From Acidobacteriota bacterium (GTDB lineage Bacteria; Acidobacteriota; Vicinamibacteria; Marinacidobacterales; Marinacidobacteraceae), in the NCBI GenBank assembly GCA_022822745.1, contig JAJEAO010000067.1:1-61677 (forward strand): a stretch of 61,677 nt of DNA, given 5' to 3'. A program made the position numbers and the translations under genes. The notes under the pieces are model-generated. The model was given only the letters and a program-made list of their open reading frames with translations. It did no database searches and was not told the DNA's origin. This document shows positions 56,358 through 61,677 of this stretch, piece after piece (the stretch's first letter is position 1; every line of letters starts with the position of its first letter).

Positions 56358-57507
56358 GGCGCGCGGTGTCCCTCCCGGTGAGCAGATAGACGACGGTGGG
56401 GCAAAGGTCGCGCCGCATCACGAGTTCGGGGAACACGGCGCCGCGGCGGAAGTCGGGGCCGACCCCGAGCGTCCACACGTTGTGGGCGTAGTAGTTCCCC
56501 TGCGAGTGATGGAGCTGTCCGTACACGTTCACCTCGTCGTCGCGGCCGCACTCGGGCCGCAGCAGGATCGAGGTGGAGGACGCGAGGGCGGGGTCGCTGC
56601 GGATGAAGTCCCACAGGTTCCCGACGAGCTCGTCGGTGGCCGCGATGTGCCGCCGGTACTGCTCGTAATCGGTGTCGTAGTCCCAGAACCCGGCATCGGC
56701 GTGGGCGTCGTCGAGGGCCAGCATCTGGATCGTGATGAGCTTCGGCCGGAACTCGGAGAGCAGGTGCTTCGCGATCTCGAAGCACTGCCCGTCGCCGAGC
56801 GGAACCTCCCGGTCCACCAGCGAGGTCCGGGTGGAGGCGGGGAGGTGGAGGTGGCGGGAGCGGGCGTCGGCCATCCATTCCTCGAGGTCGTTCAGCGTCC
56901 GCTTCGTGTGGCCGAGGCCGGGCTCGATGCTGGCCCGGACCAGTTCGCCGGCGGAGCGCGTCTCCTTCTCGTGGAACAGCTTGTTCATCGTCAGGGAGTT
57001 CGCCCCGAACTCGAGCCCGCCTTCGGGGTGGGCGCTCCAGTGCTTCCGGTCGTACACCCACGAGCGGTAGTAGCTGACGCCCTGGAGCATCCAGTAGTCG
57101 TTCGGCGATCCGCCGAGTTCGCGGCGGGCCATCTCGGTCCAGGTCGGGTAGAGGGGATGCTCCGAGACCGTCTCCCGGCCGGTGATCATCTCGGTGTACA
57201 TGTAGCCGTGGAGGTTCGCCGTCTCGCCGAAGTCCTCGGTGAACACGCTCCCCTCCGCCATCATCCGGGCCATGTGCGGGGTGTGGGCCGGGTCTTCCAC
57301 CGTGTCCTTCTTGCGGCACCCGTTGCCGTAGAGGACGACGACCAGGTGCTTCGTCTTGAGGCTTCGGTCGGGAACCAGCGATTCCCGTTCGGCGGGAGCC
57401 GCGAGCGCTTCGGGCGCAGCAGCTCCCAGGGCCGCCGCGCCCGCGGCTCCCAGGAACTGCCGCCGGTCCGGCAGACCTCCCCAGCGCGTCCCGCCCTCTT
57501 CCTTCAT
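56263..57507 (-). CDS. Tat-exported alkaline-phosphatase/sulfatase-superfamily protein
   Basis: A 414-residue protein with a Tat-like signal (DRRQFLGAAGAAALGAAAP) and an alkaline-phosphatase-superfamily core: KHLVVVLYGNGCRKKDTVED, HTPHMARMMAEGSVFTEDFG, LHGYMYTEMITGRE, and near the end PECGRDDEVNVYGQLHHSQG then HNVWTLGVGPDF. The usual metal-binding Asp near the start (DGxR in relatives) reads NGCR here, so the active site may differ. ATG 57507 overlaps the upstream stop as ATGA. It may act on phosphate or sulfate esters outside the membrane; the substrate is unknown. Confidence 0.7.
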   Translation of the reverse strand: MKEEGGTRWGGLPDRRQFLGAAGAAALGAAAPEALAAPAERESLVPDRSLKTKHLVVVLYGNGCRKKDTVEDPAHTPHMARMMAEGSVFTEDFGETANLHGYMYTEMITGRETVSEHPLYPTWTEMARRELGGSPNDYWMLQGVSYYRSWVYDRKHWSAHPEGGLEFGANSLTMNKLFHEKETRSAGELVRASIEPGLGHTKRTLNDLEEWMADARSRHLHLPASTRTSLVDREVPLGDGQCFEIAKHLLSEFRPKLITIQMLALDDAHADAGFWDYDTDYEQYRRHIAATDELVGNLWDFIRSDPALASSTSILLRPECGRDDEVNVYGQLHHSQGNYYAHNVWTLGVGPDFRRGAVFPELVMRRDLCPTVVYLLTGRDTARHATGSVRTQMFREEYQLPPYVLRDRFGNPIS

Positions 57508-58934
57508 CGGGTTCCCCCGGCCTCCTCCGGCTCGTCCTCGAAGCGCACGAACAGATCCCGGACTTCCTCGTCGCGGACCGGATTCAGATTCCGGTAGTTC
57601 TGCGCCCGGTCCGAGAGGTTCACTCGCGACACCCGGTAGCGCCCCCGCTCGCGCCACGACTCCAGCCTGAGCGTCCCGCGGAACACGTTCGGCTGGGGCA
57701 CGAGGGAGGCCCGGTTCAGCGGCGGGTTGCGGCTCTCGAGTTCGACGCGCACCAGGTCGGCGCCCCTCGGGCTCTGGAACGACACGTACACCTTGTCCAC
57801 CCCGCTCAGGTCATCGGTGACCAGCGCCGCCACCGGGACCGCCTCGTCCGCCGGAGCGACGCGCATCGGAAGCTCCAGCGCCAGCAGCTCGGGCGGGGCG
57901 TCATCCTGTTTCGCCGGGTCGGCCTCCACGCGCACCGAGGCCCCGCGCAGCCCCGCGTGAGTGGCCGCGAACAGGAGCGCCTGGTTCCGGGCCGCATCGT
58001 AGAGCTCGAGTTTCTGGAGGGACCACGCGCCTCCCTCGTACCACTCGGGGATCGTGAACGCGCCGAGGAACCGCCCGGGCCGCCGGCTGTCGCCGATCAG
58101 GTCCACGCGCACCCGGCGCGTCTTCGACGGGCTCTCGAACACCGCCCGCGCCTGGGCGGGGCCGGCGAGATCGTCCTCGGCGAACGCCTCCACGCGGATC
58201 GTCTCGCCGGGTCCGACCCCGGGGGTCAGAACCTCCACCGATCGGAGCGTGGGCGGCGCGAGGTCGGCAGCCGGGTTCGGGCTCACCACGAAGTGGGCCG
58301 GCGTCCCGTCGGCCGCGCGCATCACCGGATTGAACTCGGTCGAATAGGCCTTCTTGTGTCCGTGCTCGTCGGTGATCATCGTGGAACCGATGTTGTAACG
58401 CCCGCCGGGGTGGAACGGGTCCACGCGCCCCTCGCCCAGGTACAGCGTCCGACGGCTGGCGTGGGGGCGGAAGTTCACATAGACGACCGCGGCCCGGCCG
58501 AACTCCTGGCTCCAGAACTCCGCGACGAAGCGCCGGCCCTTCTCGAACGCGGGCTCCACCCGGGCGATCGCTCGCACCGTGTCCCCGGGATCCACGGCGC
58601 GATCGAGGACTCTCAGCTCGGTCAGCGCCGTCGAACGATGCTCGCCGCCGAGGTCGCGCTGGGAGGTCTGGGTTCCGCGCCGGCGGTACTGGAAGACCTC
58701 GGGGATGTAGTCCTCGTCGGGCGCCCCAATCTGTCCGGTCAGGTCGGCGCTCGCCGGTTCCGTCCCGAGCGTCACGTCCTCCACGACCTCGAACGGGTAG
58801 TCCCCGGGAGCGGCCGGCGGGTCGGGCTCCTGCGCCGGTTCGCGCGGGACGGACGGCTGCTCCTGCGCCGCCGCGAGGGAGGCCGCCCCCGCCACTGCCA
58901 GAACGAATGCGACGCGTCGCAGCGGAAACCTCAC
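57504..58934 (-). CDS. Exported beta-rich protein, function unknown
   Basis: A 476-residue protein. GTG 58934 begins VRFPLRRVAFVLAVAGAASL, a clear signal peptide ending AAAQ, behind AGAGG; another GTG at 58958 adds 8 residues. The body holds alternating beta-strand blocks with Ig/carbohydrate-binding-like character (GDTVRAIARVEPAFEKGRRF, ETIRVEAFAEDDLAGPAQAR, PVAALVTDDLSGVDKVYVSF). ATGA overlap couples it to the alkaline-phosphatase-like gene, so the two products probably work together. It matches no family I can name. Confidence 0.7.
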   Translation of the reverse strand: MRFPLRRVAFVLAVAGAASLAAAQEQPSVPREPAQEPDPPAAPGDYPFEVVEDVTLGTEPASADLTGQIGAPDEDYIPEVFQYRRRGTQTSQRDLGGEHRSTALTELRVLDRAVDPGDTVRAIARVEPAFEKGRRFVAEFWSQEFGRAAVVYVNFRPHASRRTLYLGEGRVDPFHPGGRYNIGSTMITDEHGHKKAYSTEFNPVMRAADGTPAHFVVSPNPAADLAPPTLRSVEVLTPGVGPGETIRVEAFAEDDLAGPAQARAVFESPSKTRRVRVDLIGDSRRPGRFLGAFTIPEWYEGGAWSLQKLELYDAARNQALLFAATHAGLRGASVRVEADPAKQDDAPPELLALELPMRVAPADEAVPVAALVTDDLSGVDKVYVSFQSPRGADLVRVELESRNPPLNRASLVPQPNVFRGTLRLESWRERGRYRVSRVNLSDRAQNYRNLNPVRDEEVRDLFVRFEDEPEEAGGTR

Positions 58935-59102
58935 CTGAACCTCTCGCACCGGCCCCACCCGAGCCCCCGTGGGAGGGGCGAATCGTCAATATATCATCCG
59001 TTCCGACTCGGCGCCGCCCGAAGGGCCGCCTTCCCGAGACCTGCGGGAGGCCCCGGATTTTCCCTGCGCCGCCATTTCCAGCCGGAGGACGACGCCGGAC
59101 CG

Positions 59103-60410
59103 ATGCCACTTTTCGCTGAACGTTTCGGTCACATGGGGACCGAAAACGCCTTCAAGATCGGGGAGGACATGGCCCGCGCCCGCGCCCGGGGCGTGGACGT
59201 GATTCCGTTCACCATCGGCGAGCCCGATTTCGACAGCGCTCCCCACATCAACGAGGCCGGGATCGCGGCGATCCGGGCCGGGGACACGCACTACACCGAC
59301 CCGGCCGGCATTCCGCCGCTCCGCGAAGCCCTCGCCGCCTACGTCACCCGCACCCGCGAGATCGAGGTGACGCCGGACCGGATCATCGTGATGTCGGGCG
59401 CCAAGCCCGCCATCGGCTACACGATGATGGCCTACGTGGACCCGGGCGACGAGGTGATCTACCCGAGCCCCGGATTCCCCATCTACGAGTCGTGGGTCAC
59501 CTATGTCGGCGGCGTGCCGAAGCCCCTCGTCCTCCGCGAGGAACGGGGGTTCGCGTTCACCGCCGAGGATCTCGACCGCGTGCTGACCCCGCGGACCAAG
59601 ATCCTCATGCTCTGTTCGCCGTCGAACCCGACCGGGGGCGTCCTCTCGAAAGAGCTGCTGGAGGATGTCGCGAAACTGCTGCGGGAGCGCGCCCGGCCCG
59701 ACATCCGCATCTACAGCGACGAGATCTACGAGCACATCACCTTCGACGGCTTCGAGCAGGTCTCGATGGCGTCGCTCCCCGGAATGGAGCGTTCCACGAT
59801 CATCGCGAGCGGCCACTCCAAGGGCTACGCCATGACCGGGTGGCGGCTCGGCTGGTGCGTCCTCCCGACCGCGGAGGAAGCGCTGCGCTTCAAGCAGATC
59901 AACATCAACACCGTGAGCTGCACCCCTCCGTTCATCCAGCAGGCGGCGCGCGAGGCGCTCGAGAACCCGATCACCTGGGAAGTGGTTGCCGACATGGTGG
60001 CCGAGTTCCGCCGCCGCCGCGACTACGTGGTTCCGGCGCTGAACGCCATCCCCGGCGTCACCTGCGCGAACCCCCTCGGCGCGTTCTACGTGTTCCCCAA
60101 CATCGGCGGCGTCTGCGACTCGCTCGGGGCCACCGCCGCCTTCGAGTCGTTCCCCGACGAAGTGAAGGCCCGCACGAGCCCGGCGACGCTGGTCTCGCGC
60201 TTCCTGCTCTACTACCACGGCGTCGCCCTCGTGGACCGGCGCAGCTTCGGCGTGATCGGGAGCGAGGGGCAGCACTTCCTCCGCCTCTCCTACGCCACCG
60301 ACATGGATTCGATCCGGGAGGGAGTGCGCCGGATCGCCCGCGGAGCCGCCGACCCGAGGGGTTTCGCCCGTTTCCTCGCCGACGAGACCGCCGTCGGAGT
60401 CGCCGCATGA
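59103..60410 (+). CDS. PLP-dependent aminotransferase, class I/II
   Basis: A 435-residue fold-type I aminotransferase. Signatures are FTIGEPDFDSAPHINEAG, THYTDPAGIPPLREALAAY, MLCSPSNPTGGVLSKELLED, IYSDEIYEHITFDGF and SGHSKGYAMTGWRLGW, with Lys240 as the PLP lysine. Near the C-terminus LRLSYATDMDSI carries the carboxylate-binding Arg. It resembles aspartate/alanine-type enzymes, but the substrate cannot be fixed. A 168-bp divergent spacer lies upstream with an AT-rich spot near 58985-58998. ATGA overlap with the next gene suggests the two enzymes act on linked 2-oxo acids. Confidence 0.88.
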   Translation: MPLFAERFGHMGTENAFKIGEDMARARARGVDVIPFTIGEPDFDSAPHINEAGIAAIRAGDTHYTDPAGIPPLREALAAYVTRTREIEVTPDRIIVMSGAKPAIGYTMMAYVDPGDEVIYPSPGFPIYESWVTYVGGVPKPLVLREERGFAFTAEDLDRVLTPRTKILMLCSPSNPTGGVLSKELLEDVAKLLRERARPDIRIYSDEIYEHITFDGFEQVSMASLPGMERSTIIASGHSKGYAMTGWRLGWCVLPTAEEALRFKQININTVSCTPPFIQQAAREALENPITWEVVADMVAEFRRRRDYVVPALNAIPGVTCANPLGAFYVFPNIGGVCDSLGATAAFESFPDEVKARTSPATLVSRFLLYYHGVALVDRRSFGVIGSEGQHFLRLSYATDMDSIREGVRRIARGAADPRGFARFLADETAVGVAA

Positions 60411-61426
60411 GCCACTTCTTCGTCACCCGCCGGATCCCGGACGCCGGGCTCGCCATCCTCCGCGCCGCCGGAGAGGTCGAGGTCGCCCCCACTCCCGACG
60501 GCGAGTCCACGCCGCGCGAGCAGGTGCTCGACGGCGCCCGTCGGGCCGCGGTCCACGTCTCTCTCCTCACCGAGGCGGTGGACCGGGAGCTCATGGAGGC
60601 GGGCCCGCAGCTTCGCGGGATCTCGAACTACGCCGTCGGCTTCAACAATGTGGATGTGGCGGCCGCCACCGAGCTGGGTCTGCCGGTCTCGAACACTCCC
60701 GGCGTCCTCACCGACACCACGGCCGACCTCGCCTGGGCGCTGCTCATGGCTGCGGCGCGGAAGATCGTGCCCGCCGACCGCTACATGCGGGAAGGGCGCT
60801 ACCGGATCTGGGGGCCTTCGCTCATGCTGGGGGCCGATGTCAGCCCCGGTGGCGACGGACGGCGGAAGGTGCTGGGGATCGTCGGGTTCGGACGCATCGG
60901 GCAGGGGATGCATCGGCGGGCCCAGGGGTTCGACATGGATGTCCTCGCCCACGATCCCCCGATGAAGCACATCATCGAGGCGCGCGACGATGTGGAGTAC
61001 GCCGAGTTCGACGACCTGCTGGCCCGGAGCGACTTCGTCACGATCCACACCGACCTGAACCCCTCCACGCACCACCTGTTCGGGAGCGAAGCCTTCGCCC
61101 GGATGAAGCAGACCGCGATCGTGATCAACACGGCGCGCGGTCCGGTGGTTCACGAGGAAGCGCTGGTGGAGGCGCTGGATTCCGGGCAGATCGCCGGCGC
61201 CGGCCTCGATGTCTTCGAGTTCGAGCCGGCGTTCCATCCCGGCCTCGCTCGTTCGGACAAGGTCGTGATGGTGCCCCACATCGCGAGCGCGAGCGTCGCG
61301 ACCCGGGACCGGATGGCCACCATGTGCGCCGAGAACGCCGTGGCGCACCTCCGCGGCGAGCGGGCGCCGAACTGCGTGAACCCCGAGGTGTACGAGACGG
61401 AGGCCTACCGCCGGCGCCGCAGGTGA
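60407..61426 (+). CDS. D-isomer-specific 2-hydroxyacid dehydrogenase (glyoxylate/hydroxypyruvate reductase-like)
   Basis: A 339-residue NAD(P)-dependent dehydrogenase. SNYAVGFNNVDVAAATELGL and VSNTPGVLTDTTADLAWALL lead into the nucleotide site GIVGFGRIGQGMHRRAQGFD. Catalytic residues are Arg in INTARGPVV, Glu in DVFEFEPAF and His in VPHIASAS. The GVLTDTTADLA block favours glyoxylate/hydroxypyruvate reductases. With the coupled aminotransferase, transamination then reduction of an oxo acid such as hydroxypyruvate or glyoxylate is likely. Repeats begin 12 bp after its stop. Confidence 0.88.
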   Translation: MSHFFVTRRIPDAGLAILRAAGEVEVAPTPDGESTPREQVLDGARRAAVHVSLLTEAVDRELMEAGPQLRGISNYAVGFNNVDVAAATELGLPVSNTPGVLTDTTADLAWALLMAAARKIVPADRYMREGRYRIWGPSLMLGADVSPGGDGRRKVLGIVGFGRIGQGMHRRAQGFDMDVLAHDPPMKHIIEARDDVEYAEFDDLLARSDFVTIHTDLNPSTHHLFGSEAFARMKQTAIVINTARGPVVHEEALVEALDSGQIAGAGLDVFEFEPAFHPGLARSDKVVMVPHIASASVATRDRMATMCAENAVAHLRGERAPNCVNPEVYETEAYRRRRR

Positions 61427-61437
61427 CCCTGCGCTCG

Positions 61438-61677
61438 CCGGCGCGCCGGGCTCCCGCTCGGCACGGGAGGAGGGGCGGTTTGCCAGCCCGTGCCGGCGCT
61501 TGCGGGCGCGTGCCGGCGCGCCGGGCTCCCGCCCGGCACGGGAGGAGGAGCGGTTTGCCAGCCGTGCCACCGCGTGCCGGCGCCTGCCGGCGCGCCGGGC
61601 TCCTGCCCGGCACGGGAAGAGGGGCGGTTTGCCAGCCGCGCCGGCGCGTGCGGGCGCGTGCCGGCGCGCCGGGCTCC
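61438..61677 (+). repeat. 74-75 bp tandem repeat running off the window edge
   Basis: Copies begin ccggcgcgccgggctcc at 61438, 61513, 61587 and 61661, so three full units and the start of a fourth are visible. Each holds a potential stem CTCCCG/CGGGAG over about 7 nt, an AscI-like palindrome ggcgcgcc and a ggcggtttgcc block. It occupies nearly all of the 251 bp after the dehydrogenase gene, with no gene that I can support. Confidence 0.9.

Noticed and set aside
61125-61613. Minus-strand frame through the 74-75 bp repeats giving repeated LPCRAGARRAG peptides
   Set aside because: It extends antisense into the dehydrogenase gene, lacks a ribosome binding site, and its repeats only reflect the DNA repeats.

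Overview
The window is 61.7 kb of very GC-rich bacterial chromosome, almost entirely protein coding, carrying much of the core translation and transcription gene set. The sequence points to a Gram-negative (diderm) bacterium: there is a LolB-like outer-membrane lipoprotein gene, a PilM/PilN/PilO-type operon, signal peptides on exported proteins, and RNA polymerase beta and beta' subunits with the large insertions usual in Gram-negative lineages. I cannot name the phylum safely; the extra insertions in both polymerase subunits suggest a lineage far from the well-studied proteobacteria. A partial selA at the left edge implies selenocysteine use.

Layout, left to right. (1) 1-15.1 kb, plus strand: selA end, purH, a TPR protein, a LolB-like lipoprotein, ispE, tRNA-Gln, prs, rplY, pth, rpsF-rpsR-rplI, dnaB, radA, a fused ispDF and rlmB. 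(2) 15.1-17.5 kb: tRNA-Thr, Tyr, Gly, Thr, then tuf, rpmG and tRNA-Trp, the same order as the E. coli thrU-tyrU-glyT-thrT-tufB operon, with a clear promoter in front. (3) 17.5-48.65 kb, plus strand without interruption: secE-nusG-rplKAJL-rpoBC, then rpsL-rpsG-fusA, then the S10, spc and alpha operons through adk, map, infA, rpmJ, rpoA and rplQ. (4) 48.8-61.7 kb, accessory: an EF-G-2-type GTPase on the minus strand, a pilMN(OP)-like operon lacking a pilQ, an AlbA/Schlafen-type ATPase regulator between two copies of a palindromic operator-like repeat, a minus-strand operon of three exported proteins including an alkaline-phosphatase-superfamily member, an aminotransferase/2-hydroxyacid dehydrogenase pair, and a 74-75 bp tandem repeat running off the right edge.

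The most unusual signals are structural. First, 13-33 bp tandem duplications sit at or near gene ends at eight places, several containing a stop or start codon. Second, several gaps between co-transcribed ribosomal genes hold tiny open frames whose start overlaps the upstream stop codon and whose stop overlaps the downstream start codon (pth-rpsF, nusG-rplK, rplC-rplD, and nearly so at rplB-rpsS and rpmJ-rpsM); they could act as translational relays. Third, RpoB carries a four-cysteine, zinc-ribbon-like insertion and tripled PETGE modules, while RpoC has a roughly 90-residue extra insertion. Fourth, the ispE stop codon lies inside the mature tRNA-Gln, so tRNA maturation should destroy the ispE message.

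Promoters that can be read with confidence share one form, TTGAC(G/T) - 18 bp - TA(G/C)AAT, in front of the tRNA-tuf cluster and the rpsL cluster. The latter is followed by a terminator-like hairpin in the leader, suggesting attenuation. Start choices were mostly guided by ATGA/GTGA/TGATG overlaps and Shine-Dalgarno sequences.
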